64,000 nucleotides of DNA from Lyophyllum atratum (taxonomy: Eukaryota > Basidiomycota > Agaricomycetes > Agaricales > Lyophyllaceae), in NCBI GenBank assembly GCA_014905825.1, contig JACGCN010000001.1, positions 3,782,001 to 3,846,000 of the forward strand. The letters are read 5' to 3'. This document shows positions 21,677 to 32,215 of the stretch, one piece after another. The first letter of the stretch is position 1. Each line of letters opens with the position of its first letter. The notes below the pieces were generated by a model. The model saw only the letters and a program-made list of their open reading frames with translations, had not been told where the DNA came from and did not search any database. The position numbers and the translations under genes were made by a program.

Positions 21677-24600
21677 CTATCCCCACTCTTCCTCAAGCTC
21701 TCTCGCCAGGAAGTCATCTTCTTCGTCATCTTCATCGTCGTCTTCCTCGTCCTCCTCCTCCATAAGCACGTCGACCTTAGGAGGTAGACCAGAGTCTGCC
21801 CGCCCGCCCGCCTTTTTCTCGTCATCTGTCCCTGTCGTGTCTTTCTTTAGATCGTCCGCAGAAATTGCCTCTTTCAACCGCGAGTACCCAGTCCGATCCG
21901 CCGCCATCTTTTTCCGCTTGGCAAGTGGCGAACGCAGCACATCTTCCTTCCCGGCACCATTCGCACCCCCGGAATCAGACGGCGTCACGCTCCGTAGCCG
22001 TTTCCGGCTTGCCTTTGGGGTGTTATAGATACTAGATTCGCCACAAGTAGTCAGGATCAAATGAGTATAACGGAGGGAAAAGGTACGAAGCCTACCTCAT
22101 CTCGCTGCTCGACTCGTCATCTTCGGACACGGCTCCGCTTCTCATCCCACTCGCCTCACTCTGCCCATCGTCCTCATCGTCCGTCTCATTCAAAAACGCG
22201 TCGACCTCGTCATTGATATCACTCCAATTGATCGCGTTTAGCTCAAATGACCCTGGGTCCTTCGGCTCCGGTGCTTCCTCGTCCCAATCGTCCGCGTCCG
22301 GCTCCGGGTCTGAAGAGATCTGATGCGAATCCACCGCCGGGCTTGAGCGGGGCCCAGGTGCCGGCGGCTCATCCAACAAGTACGGGGTCTCGTCTTGATG
22401 CCGCCAGAGTGCGATGGAATCGGTGAACCAGGCGAGCCATACGATTTTCATCCCGCCACGTTTGCGTGCCATGTCTACTTTGACTGTACCGCGCTGCGGA
22501 GGGTCATCGGTTCAGGATCAGATATATGGGCAAGAAGTCGAGGCGCGACTAACCTTAGCGGCGACGACGTGGGTTATCTCGGGCTTGAGCTCGGTAGAGC
22601 ATATTGCACCAAACATGTGCGCCATTTTCCAGATTTCTGTGGATTCCGGTCGGGTGTCAAGAGGGATGACGCTGGAAAACAGGATGTGGACGCCCTCCAA
22701 TACTTCCATTCTTATTCGAGGGATGATACGCTGTATGATTATTGGGTTTTAGGGATTGGCTGTTGACGGAAAAAGGAAGATAGCTGACCGTAACATCATA
22801 CGAAGGTTTTTCGCGCCGCTTTCCCGCTACCTTCCGAGCGGCGTGCGAGTCATATGAATCGAAGAATCGCTCGTGAACTTCGTCCAAGAGCTGAGAGTCC
22901 ATGTGTCAATCGTGTCCCCCTTGGTAGCAACTTCAACTTTCATTACCTTGGATACCCGCTCTAACTCCATATCGTCGTTCTTCAATAAAGCCTTCCGTTC
23001 GGGTTTTGGTGTGGTTGACCTCTGCTCCTTCACCTGGTCCTCGGTTTCCGGCTTGGACTCATCCTTGCGGTGATGGTGGTGATGCTCATGGGGAGTCTCA
23101 CCTTCGGAAAGCGCTTCTTGCTTTTTTGCCAACGGCCGCTCCTCTAATTGGGCTTCGAGAGCAAGGTTATTCCGTGTCATCATCGTTTTTGTGATATCGG
23201 CGCCCTCGGTTTCACGCGGCGGAGCGGGTTCTGGTACTATTAAGGGTGTGGCTGGTGAGGGGGCATTATCGTCAGGTAATGCGTGTTGGGAGTAGCTGCG
23301 TTGTTGCTGATTTCCTGGAGGGAGTGAGGGCGACACCTTTGCATTGGCATTAGAACTCGGCGATGGAGGGTGAAGAGCAGGAGTCAAGGACTCCAACTTT
23401 GGTAGAAACGTTGAATTGATATCGCCAATTCCAACGAAGAAGTCATCTGAGGTACAGACGTCAAAACCAGGAGAGCGGGGAGTATTTTGAAGTACGAACA
23501 AGGAACGACTTTGATAAGATTCGGACTCCACTCCCAGACGTCCGCGCGATCATCTATGATGACCACCATGGAGGTATCACAAGGGAATAGCCTTTGCAGA
23601 CTTTTCTGGGTAAGACCTCGGGGAAATTCAGCAGTTGCGCCACGTCAGAAGAGGGGACCAGAAGGTAACTTACTACCACTTTCGTCACGACTGAGCAGAC
23701 GGCCTCCGAAAATTTTGCCGTCTGGATCAATCGCGGCGCACACCTCCTCCGCATACGCTCGCGTTCCCATTGTATAAACGTGCATTTCGTACTTTTGGGC
23801 GGTCTCCCGCAGAAAGTCTTTCCAACCGGGTCTGTACCGGCATGAGTGAATGGACGTGGGACTGAAGCTTCTTAGACCGTCTTACCTTGGCTTTATATAA
23901 TACATACATCCGTCATTCTCGACCACCTTGTTCTTCCCCTTGCCCTTTAGTAGGGCCCGAGAGGACGAGCCAAAGGACTCAGGACCAAGACGAAACTTCT
24001 TGACGTCCTTCAGGGCCTCCCAATTGGGATTGCACTCGTCGTCAGAGTCCGAAGAGGTATCTTCGTCGTCTTCGCGAGGCTTACTTGTAGAGGCCTTGCT
24101 TGCTCGTCTTGCCTCCCACTCTTCGCCCTCGCCAATCCATTCACCGACGGTTGGATCAACCGTGGCGTGCACGATAGTCTGGTCTAAGTCGACGATAAGA
24201 GACAGTTTCCGTGACTTGAGCAGGTTCTCGGCGGTCTCTCGTTCGATCCGCTGTGCCTCTTCGAGCGACACGGTTGGACCAAAGGCGGAGTGAGTCATTT
24301 GTATGGAAGCGCGAGACGCATCCGAGAAGCCTGTGTAGTCGGTACTAGAGTGTTCTTTAATGTTAAATCGCAAAGGGCGAGATGGGACACCTACTTGGTC
24401 ATGTCCTTTCCACAGAGTACACACAACCCGCCCAGCTGCATGCCATGTTTGCATGGTTCGATGACCACAACGACGGGTTTCTCTCTAGCCCTCCGCAGCG
24501 AGATGACATCGCCAATCTTGACATTCCACTTGTCAAGGGTACCTTCCACGGCAGAGTCCCAAGTACCAAATCGGGTCTCTGGTTGGGCGTCGGGTGTTGG

Positions 24601-24738
24601 TAAAAGATGTACAAACGAATAGCCTAAAAGTCGCGTGCCGCGTTGGATGGAAGAGGATGGCTGGGCGTCTATGGATACAATCTTGATAGGATAAGGGAAA
24701 GTGGGAGGGAGATAGAGTTCTGTTGGGCTCAACGCCAT
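21677..24738 (-). CDS. FCP1: RNA polymerase II CTD phosphatase FCP1
   Basis: Nine exons (24738-24395, 24344-23886, 23831-23677, 23616-23500, 23446-22947, 22890-22789, 22730-22554, 22493-22096, 22031-21677) sum to 2607 nt, 868 aa, in frame. The catalytic HAD motif is LIVDLDQTIVHAT (DxDxT). It is followed by the FCPH core (GWKDFLRETAQKYEMHVYTM, VVIIDDRADVW). A BRCT domain follows (GVHILFSSVIPLDTRPES through KIVWLAWFTDSIALWRHQDE). The acidic C-terminus (EEEDEEDDDEDDEEDDF) is where FCP1 proteins bind TFIIF. FCP1 removes phosphate from Ser2 of the CTD and recycles polymerase in the nucleus. N-terminally there is a biotinyl-lipoyl-like domain (GDVISLRRAREKPVVVVIEP) and CGKDMTN, also typical. The gene appears complete. 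Confidence 0.93.
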
Positions 24739-25634
24739 ATTGAATCGCTGAACCAGGAAAGGTCCAGCCGTCGTGACCGTATGGAGGGAAGCCTTGTCGG
24801 AATTCGGATGTCTTCTTACTTCCTGGCTTTATCATTCACCGTGGAAAGCTGAAAATTCAACAACATAGTAACCAGTACTCTTCCATAGTAGTACATGTAC
24901 ATGTATCCTCGAAGACGCTAGCTGTACAAGGCGTTCCAGCATTTATCTCGGATCCCCAAACATCGCCAACGATCATTAAACGTACATTCCACCATGTCTT
25001 CTCACAAATTAGCTCCCGACCCTTCTTAAGCAAGGTTGAGCGCTTCGTAATGACCTGTTGGGCTACCCAATGAAGGTAACTTTGTGCTAGGCTTCAATGC
25101 GCGCCGCCTATCCGATATTCAATCCGGCGCCCCTGCCTTGCGACTTTCTTGAATAGGGCAACCGCAATCACCGAACGATTTATCAGGAGGGATATTGGCT
25201 GCCAGATACTGCATTGTTATGATGCTATTCGTGAGCTCTGTTGGCCACTCTCCGGTGCAGCTTGGGGCACCGTAACCACAGCCTAGTTCCATATAAGCTT
25301 TATTGAAGCTTTGCATACATGGTTGCTCGTTTTTTTTCAGCATAGATATCAAGGATATGGGTCATATTAGCACAACCGCGGCGGCGCCTAAAGGCTGGCC
25401 TGAGCTGGCTAGCACTGGCACCAACCAAGTTCAGGTTGTACGCCCAAGACTTCCAAAAGCGTGCCAGCCTACACGCGACAAAGTCACAACACGTGATGTT
25501 CGACAACTTGCATTCAGACCGCCACCGTGGCTCGGTCACTCCTGTTTTCGTTCCTCCGGAATTCTATCTGGATCCATCGTTATCGTGCCCATCTGCGGCC
25601 TAGCTCTATACCAGCTGTCAGAAGACCGGTGGAC
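24739..25634. other. intergenic between FCP1 and RNase H1
   Basis: About 900 bp of divergent upstream sequence. A minus-strand frame (25119-25352) has clustered cysteines (CGYGAPSC, FGDCGCPIQ) and could be an exon of a small secreted protein, but no signal peptide or splice-consistent partner was found. It is not called as a gene. The promoters of FCP1 and RNase H1 should lie at the two ends. Confidence 0.35.
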
Positions 25635-27351
25635 ATGCCGAAGCCCGCAAAGGGCTCAAAGTTATATGCAGTCAAGATCGGTCGAGAAACCGGCGTTTTC
25701 TTGTCATGGTGAGGAACCTCGAGTCCCCCAGTGAATTAAATTTGAGATTCCAATCAAGGGATGAGTGTGAGGCGCAGGTAAAAGGATATACTGGCGCCAA
25801 ATACAAAAGCTTTAGCAATGCCGCAGATGCGGAGGCTTTCGTTTCCGGAAGTCTAACAACTGCTCCTCCTTCACCCGCCAAGGCCACATCCTCTACCTGC
25901 GATAGTTCCGATTACAAGGGAAAGAAACGCACGATGCGAGAAAACGTGCAAGATGAGTCGCGGTGGGACGTCGTTTACTCCGATGGAGCTTGCAAGGGGA
26001 ATGGCACAGTAGGCTCTTATGCAGGTGTTGGAGTTTGGTGGGGAGAGAATGATCCACGGTGAGTACGCCTTTACTTTCAGTAGCATAGTACCTGACTGGC
26101 TTTAGGAACATCGCTGAACGATGTCCTGGGGATCAAACGAACAACAGAGCGGAACTAATCGTATGTGCTCTCACTTTGAATCATCCTTCAGTCAATTTAA
26201 TAGATAAATGTTCAGGCCATCATGCGAGTGCTCGAAACGACTCCAAAAAGCAAGAGGCCCCTACTCATCAAGACCGATTCCCAATATTCGATTAAATGTG
26301 CCTAGCTTGTTTCTGAGAAGCGAGCCCACCTAACACGCTTTTAGGTTTCGATGAATGGCTTCCTGGGTGGGTTCGTAATAACTTCAGAACAGCTGCCGGT
26401 CAACCTGTGAAAAATCCTGGTATCATTCGATATCTAGCCGCTCTGTTTGAAGCACGAAAATTGTTCGGTCAGGAGGTCCGCCTGCAATACGTAAAGGGCC
26501 ATAGCGGGGACCGAGGCAATGACGGCGCCGATACCCAGGCTAATATCGGGGCACACAAGGACCCGGTCCCTGAGAGAGATTGGGCGAAGTTAGAACGGGA
26601 AGTCAAGGCGTGTGCAGAGGAGGAGCGCAGGACGAGCATCGATAAGCCGGCAATGGTGCCTCTGCAAGTGGCTACCGATGACCTCCCGAAGCCTACAGAA
26701 ACACCCCGGAAAATGAGAAAAGTCAGCCACGAGTTGCCTTTCTCAAGGTTACCGCCCCCCATCTCTCCCACCAGAGCAGCCCCCAAAACACCTCCATTGT
26801 CGAAGTCTATTCACACCGGACCATCGGCACTCACATTTTCAACCGAAGCGACTCCCTCCCCACCACCACCACTATCACGAACAGCCGCCGTTGTATCCTC
26901 GTCGCCCTCGAATGGCACAAGAACCTCGGCAATTTCATCTGCAAGGTCAATGGCAATTGCACAGACTACCACTCTTCGGCATGAGGTTTTCCCATACCCT
27001 ACCGAACCAGCAGCCGTGTCAGCGACGGCTGCACAATCTTTGTCACCGAGAAAGGCACGCAACCCCCAGCCCCACCGCCTTGATTCTTCTTCCCGCCAGC
27101 ATAGTTGCGCAGCCTCACCGTCCCCTTCGAGAAGTCCCGGCATAGTGAGGAAATTCACAGACCTACCTTCTGCTTCCGAACGAGCGTTGGCACTTGGTCT
27201 TGTACGGACTTTACACCCGCCACTCCCGGACGCGACGAGACAGGCGCCGCCCCCGACTCCTGCGAAGTCGATGCATATGAGCGTCAATAAGGAGGATGTT
27301 GATATCAATGTGCGCTCTTGTCGCGTCGATGCTCTGGCTCCTTGTTTCTGA
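25635..27351 (+). CDS. ribonuclease H1 with a long C-terminal tail
   Basis: Five exons (25635-25708, 25759-26058, 26106-26160, 26216-26297, 26345-27351) sum to 1518 nt, 505 aa, in frame. The N-terminal hybrid-binding (viroplasmin-like) domain is YAVKIGRETGVFLSW ... GAKYKSFSNAADAEAFV. The RNase H fold carries the four acidic residues: SDGACKGNG, NNRAELIAIM, KTDSQYS and GNDGAD. The enzyme cuts RNA in RNA-DNA hybrids. Beyond the domain there are about 260 residues rich in Pro/Ser/Thr (SPTRAAPKTPPLSKS), apparently disordered; this is well over the usual RNase H1 length. The first ATG with MPKPAKGSKLYAVKIG is chosen since it directly leads the binding domain. Confidence 0.88.
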
Positions 27352-27683
27352 CGATTATTTGATTAGGATTATCTGGATTGTCTCGTGGACGATGGGGATC
27401 TCTCGGACGATCTTTAGCTACGCAGATCATTCATTCTTGGACACTGAGTATGCTAATGTGAATGATGAATGATTTCCTGATATAAATATGTATGTGTCTC
27501 CTCCAACTTTTTGTGTGGAACTACTAGACTAACTATGGGCCCCCAGAGACGACATTGTAACACTTCTTGTTGTACCAATAACCGACTTTGCTCAAAAGTA
27601 TGGATCGTGTGCCATCGCTTCAGCATCTGACCGACGTCATGAAATCGCAATGATTGAGTGCTGAGGCTGTGCTCAGTTGTGCC
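27352..27683. other. spacer between RNase H1 and the transposon dimer
   Basis: About 330 bp of RNase H1 3' UTR and flanking DNA. The flank ends with AAT, which looks like one half of a 3-bp target duplication. No gene is seen. Confidence 0.4.
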
Positions 27684-27686
27684 AAT

Positions 27687-27731
27687 GGGTGACTTCCCGT
27701 AAGGATCTGGAAACGATCTAGGATTTAGAAA
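27687..27731 (+). repeat. left terminal inverted repeat, copy 1
   Basis: Begins GGGTGACTTCCCGTAAGG and stays similar to the right end for about 45 bp, with a gap: the right end lacks the six or so bases before GGATTTAGAA. Confidence 0.75.
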
Positions 27732-27938
27732 ACGTCGCAACGAGATCAAAAAATATCTAGAGTACAGATTTCTAGATTTTTGTAACCCGTAAGCCCGAAA
27801 GCTCCAGATTTGGAGCAAAAAGTCGCACTACAAATATGCCCATAGCAGCAGCACACGTGACGCACACGTAATCAATGGTACAGGCTGCAAGGCTCGCGAG
27901 TCACTTGTACCCATCGTCGTTGACGGTCCTCATCGATC

Positions 27939-29303
27939 ATGCCCGCAAATGACATTGTTTCTGCCGCTAGCGTGCTTTTTTCTGATGCTGAGGATGACGA
28001 AGAAGCATTATTTCTTCAAGCTGCAGTCTTACTGGTCGTCCTAGTCGGGATTGAGGAAGCACGACAAAACCGCATCCGACACCGGAATCTCCATCGCTTG
28101 TACCTTCGCAGGCCAGAACTCTTGCCTAACCCACGAGCGGGGACCCCGTGGCAAACGCTGTGGGCGAGTCAGAACGATCGGGCTTTTATCACGACGATGG
28201 GATTTGATGTGCAGACCTTCCGCCGCATTCTCGAAGGCCCGGATCGTTTTGCTCAGAGGTGGGAGGAAAATCCAATTCCGCGAGAAGATGTATCGACAGT
28301 GGGACAGCCGCGTCTCGGGAGCCGGTCACTCGACGCAGCTGGAGCCCTCGGTCTCACACTGCACTATCTCGGCTCTGCAATGCTCGAGATCCATCTCCAG
28401 CAAATTTTTGCACTCGTTCCTTCCACCGTGTCGCGTTACCTATCCTTTTCACTTAAAATTCTCCATGAGACCCTGTCTGGGATGAAGGAGGCGGAGGTTT
28501 CCTTGCCACGGACATTGGAGGAGTTCGAAGAAGAATCAGAGTTGATATCTGCACGGCACCCACTGCTTAAGGGCGCTTTTGGTGGGCTGGATGGCTTATC
28601 CTTGACCACGGAGGAGTCTGATGATCCAGAGATGGAAAATGCGACATACAATGGCTGGAAGAGCAACCACTGTATCAATAATGTCCTCGCATTCTCCCCG
28701 AAAGGTGCGTGGTCACGTTTTCGGAGCCTAATCACAAGAAATCTAATGAGCTTTCTAGGTACTATAATTATGGCTGTTCTCAATGCACCAGGGAGCTGGC
28801 ATGATTCTCGCGTGGCACGCCCTATTTTTCATGCTCTCGAGAACGACGTTCCAGATGGTTTTTTCCTCGTCGCCGATACCGCCTTTCCTCGAGGGACCGC
28901 ATCAATCAGCGGGAAGATCCGTGCACCCATGAAAGGTGGAGAGTACATACCTGCAGATCCAGTCGAGCAAGAACATGCTCTGCGAGTCAACCGGCAGCTT
29001 CTGTCCTACCGACAAACGGCTGAATGGGGGATGCGCATGCTCCAGGGTTCGTTTGGGCGTCTACGGGTGCCTCTTCCCATCAACTCTGAGGAGAGGCGAA
29101 AGCAGTTGCTCGAGATCTGTGTCCGTCTCAGCAACCTGCGAGCAAGATGTGTAGGTATTAATCAAATCCGGGAGGTGTATATGCCCACTTGGCGAGCATC
29201 GGAAGACGACGAGCTGTGGACTGCGTTGGGGGAAATGGTTTTCGGGGAGATCCGTCGACGTGACCGTGTCTCAAGGTTCCACCTTGTCGTAGTAGATAAT
29301 TAA
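27939..29303 (+). CDS. PIF/Harbinger DDE transposase, copy 1
   Basis: A DDE_Tnp_4-type nuclease (HARBI1-like). Catalytic-region signatures are FGGLDGLSL for the first Asp, NAPGSWHDSRV, and FLVADTAFPRG for the second Asp. A Glu-equivalent region lies at RMLQGSFGRLRV, where the usual Glu is replaced by Gln in my reading. Exons 27939-28704 and 28759-29303 give 436 aa. The 54-nt intron is GT-AG with a CTAAT branch-like site and, being a multiple of three without a stop, can also be read through (454 aa). Splicing restores SPKGTIIMAVLNAPGSWHDS, the family pattern, so the spliced form is probably the active one. No stop or frameshift is seen. Confidence 0.85.
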   Translation: MPANDIVSAASVLFSDAEDDEEALFLQAAVLLVVLVGIEEARQNRIRHRNLHRLYLRRPELLPNPRAGTPWQTLWASQNDRAFITTMGFDVQTFRRILEGPDRFAQRWEENPIPREDVSTVGQPRLGSRSLDAAGALGLTLHYLGSAMLEIHLQQIFALVPSTVSRYLSFSLKILHETLSGMKEAEVSLPRTLEEFEEESELISARHPLLKGAFGGLDGLSLTTEESDDPEMENATYNGWKSNHCINNVLAFSPKGAWSRFRSLITRNLMSFLGTIIMAVLNAPGSWHDSRVARPIFHALENDVPDGFFLVADTAFPRGTASISGKIRAPMKGGEYIPADPVEQEHALRVNRQLLSYRQTAEWGMRMLQGSFGRLRVPLPINSEERRKQLLEICVRLSNLRARCVGINQIREVYMPTWRASEDDELWTALGEMVFGEIRRRDRVSRFHLVVVDN

Positions 29304-29398
29304 GTCCATAGCATTCTGTACTATTTGCTACGCGCTACAACATAAGAGGCATGGAAAGGTACAAGATGGGGGTCAAAGAGTGTGTATGGTAAGGCTAA

Positions 29399-31606
29399 TT
29401 AAGGGTTCGGAGTGATATCGAAAGCAAACCTGCCATCACGATTCCGTCGAGGAGTGAGAGTGATGCTCGAAAAGGTGGGGTCCTGGTCATCCTCGCCTTG
29501 GTGCAAAGGTCGTGCAATGTGGCCGGGAGATTCAGGCAGCGAAGCCGCAGCAGTGGCGAGAGTATTGAGACTGCCGGGGAACACTGAAGGGCCGGGACTG
29601 AAAGGGGGTTGTTGACCGAAAAATGTGATCGTCGAATCTTGCGGTGAGGCCGGCTGACTTTGTTGTGACGGGACTCGAAGCCCAAATTGCCGCGAATTAC
29701 TGAGTTGCATAGCCTCGTGTTGGGTTGGTCCGCCCTCGTACCCTTGGACACTGGTCACCGTTGGATCTTCCTCCTGGTACCGTCGACTGTCTCGTGATGA
29801 AAAGCCTCGATGTCGGTGAGTTGGTGAATGTGATTGATAGCGGGACCTCCTTCGAGTGTGAGAACGGCGGGGAGATGGTGATGTGTCATGATCATCCGAC
29901 TCAGGAGATGCTCGGCGGCGGCGGCGGCGGCTCTGAGACTGCTGGAGGGTCTTCAGTAGCTGTACCTGACTCTCAGCACGGTCTGCACGTCGAGTCTCTA
30001 GAATTAGGCGGTCATTGAGAACGTCGTTACGTGCACGAAGCTCGCGCACTTCTTGTTGTGTTGCTGCGAGTTGAGTGAGATGAATACTTTGTGACATGCG
30101 GGCCTCGTCACGCTCTCGCAAGGTGGATGGGTTGAAGATGTTAGTGAGTGAAGAGAGGGCTTCAGTGGCAGCGGAATTCCGTGGGCGACGACGTTGGGCA
30201 TCAGCAAGTGGCTCGGTAACGCGGTAAGCTTTTGTCATCACGGTGTCCTTGGTGGTCCCGCGGGGTTTAGACTTCTTCTTGTCAATGTCGTCCTCGTCCG
30301 TGATCTCGATGATCTCTTCCTCAGACACGTTGCTGTCAGAATTTTCGGCTACTGCCTCGGCAAACTCGGGGTCGTTGAGTGTAAGAGTTCCCGCCTTGTT
30401 GTCAATGGCTTCCTCAACAGCGAGCGCAATGGCCAGTGGGTTAGTTTTGGGATCACGGTTGGCAACTCCAGTGGGCTTGTCTTTTGCTGAGCGTACCAGC
30501 TACATGGGTAAATCAGCATATGTAAAATCAACAGGCTATCATGTACATACCGCGTCAAACTTGCCCTTGATGGATTTATGATCTCTCTCGACGTAGCTAT
30601 GTTTGGCTGCCCACTTGTTGTACTCTGCTGCCACTACCTGCCACCCCGCCCCACCAATTGGCAGTCTGCGCTCGATGCAGTGAAGAATATACAGATTCTC
30701 CTCCGTGCTGAAATTGCGTGAACCTGCAACACGACCCTTCGTGACCTTGGATTTCGGCTCAGCTTTGACTTTCGGCGTTGCGGCTGGCTTCGATTTCGGA
30801 CCTTTGGCTTGAGACGCGCGCGGTGCTGGCTTCTTCTTGGTGGCAGGTTTTGATGCCTCATCATCCTCGTCGTCTTCCCAGGCTCTCTTCTTCCCTTTAG
30901 ACTTTGATTTCGGCAGTTCCGGTTCTTCATCAGTCTCAGGTGTTTTACGACGTCGCTTTGCCTGCGAATTTGCGCTAGCAATTATATCACTAGGCTCAGG
31001 TAGTGTATCATCATTGGAATCTAAGGCTGAAGGGCTACGTGGAGGGATATAGCGAAACTGGTCACCGGGTGACATGGCTCCGAAGTCCGATGGAAGGTTA
31101 AAGCTAGGGGGAGGTAGTCGGCGGCGGTTCGGAATGGAATGATTTGGCGTTGCTTGAGTCTGATCCACGGGCTGACGCGCGAATAAGGGTCGCGGGGTTG
31201 GCCGACCAGCTGGTGTCGCGGGAAGACTGCCTCGCAGATCAGCGGGGGGCTGCGGCATCGCGTAGCGAGGTTGATGATGCCCGGATGAATAGGTATAATG
31301 ATTATTAAAGTTATTGTCGAACGAGTATGGAGACTGATCATGAGGATACAACATGAGTGAAAAAATTGAAAAAGCGCAGGGAAAGCAACATACAGGATTA
31401 TATCCTGAACCAGCAGGAATTGCGGCAGAATAATGAGTGTTGCTGAAGTTGAATTGGGGATTATCGAGTTGCAAAGGAGCGGAATAGCTAGCATGGCTGC
31501 TAGGATTTGTGTCGGAGTGACCAGCTAATTTAGGGGTTTCAGAGTTCCCTGGACCTCCAGGGCCTCTGGGATGAGAAGATGAATTTTGATTGGGAGAATT
31601 TGCCAT
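29399..31606 (-). CDS. Myb/SANT-like second ORF of the transposon, copy 1
   Basis: Three exons (31606-31394, 31333-30551, 30499-29399) give 2097 nt, 698 aa, in frame. The Myb/SANT-like helix set is FSTEENLYILHCIERRLPIG, GWQVVAAEYNKWAAKH and RDHKSIKGKFDAL. Before it is a Lys/Pro-rich nuclear-type region (KRRRKTPETDEEPELPKSKS); after it come an acidic segment, a coiled coil (RELRARNDVLNDRLILETRR) and an Arg/Ser-rich part. PIF/Harbinger elements normally need such a protein with the transposase, to bind the ends and import the complex into the nucleus. The 3' end lies 95 bp from the transposase stop, convergent. Codon 30031-30029 is Arg here. Confidence 0.78.
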
Positions 31607-31944
31607 TTTGGAAGATTAGAATGAAGGACTCGGATACGTCGACCAGCGATGTTTTCGAAGGGGGTAGAAAGGGAGGAATGAAAAAAGAGCCGTTGTGCGG
31701 GTGCGTCGTATCTAAATGGGCAACCGGAGCCCGAAATGCAGAGATCCCATCACCGCGATGTCATCTGGAGGCGAATTTCACAGATTTTCTCGTCTACAGA
31801 GGCATCAGGAGGTCTCTGTAAATCCTTGACGACGAGGAAATCTGGAGAGGTCAACTTTTGCTGCTTACCATCAAATTCGACCCCATTTGGCTACGGCATC
31901 TCGGCTGATGCGAAAATCTGGATGTCGCCTATTCTAAATCCTTC

Positions 31945-31981
31945 CCAGATCCTTACGGGAAGTGGGTGACTTCCCGTAAGG
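31945..31981. repeat. copy 1 / copy 2 junction with abutted terminal repeats
   Basis: The right repeat of copy 1 ends CCTTACGGGAAGT and is followed directly by GGGTGACTTCCCG of copy 2. The CACCC(AGTCACCC) present at the outer right end is missing here, and no target duplication separates the copies. Confidence 0.75.
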
Positions 31982-32215
31982 ATCTGGAAACGATCTAGGA
32001 TTTAGAAAACGTCGCAACGAGATCAAAAAATATCTAGAGTACAGATTTCTAGATTTTTGTAACCCGTAAGCCCGAAAGCTCCAGATTTGGAGCAAAAAGT
32101 CGCACTACAAATATGCCCATAGCAGCAGCACACGTGACGCACACGTAATCAATGGTACAGGCTGCAAGGCTCGCGAGTCACTTGTACCCATCGTCGTTGA
32201 CGGTCCTCATCGATC

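Noticed and set aside
23054..23095. His-rich run in FCP1 as a metal-binding insertion
   Set aside because: The run is in the variable linker of an otherwise complete FCP1, and there is nothing to support a metal role.
30194..30581. plus-strand frames (98-112 codons) repeated in both transposon copies
   Set aside because: They are antisense to the Myb-like ORF and are repeated only because the whole element is duplicated.
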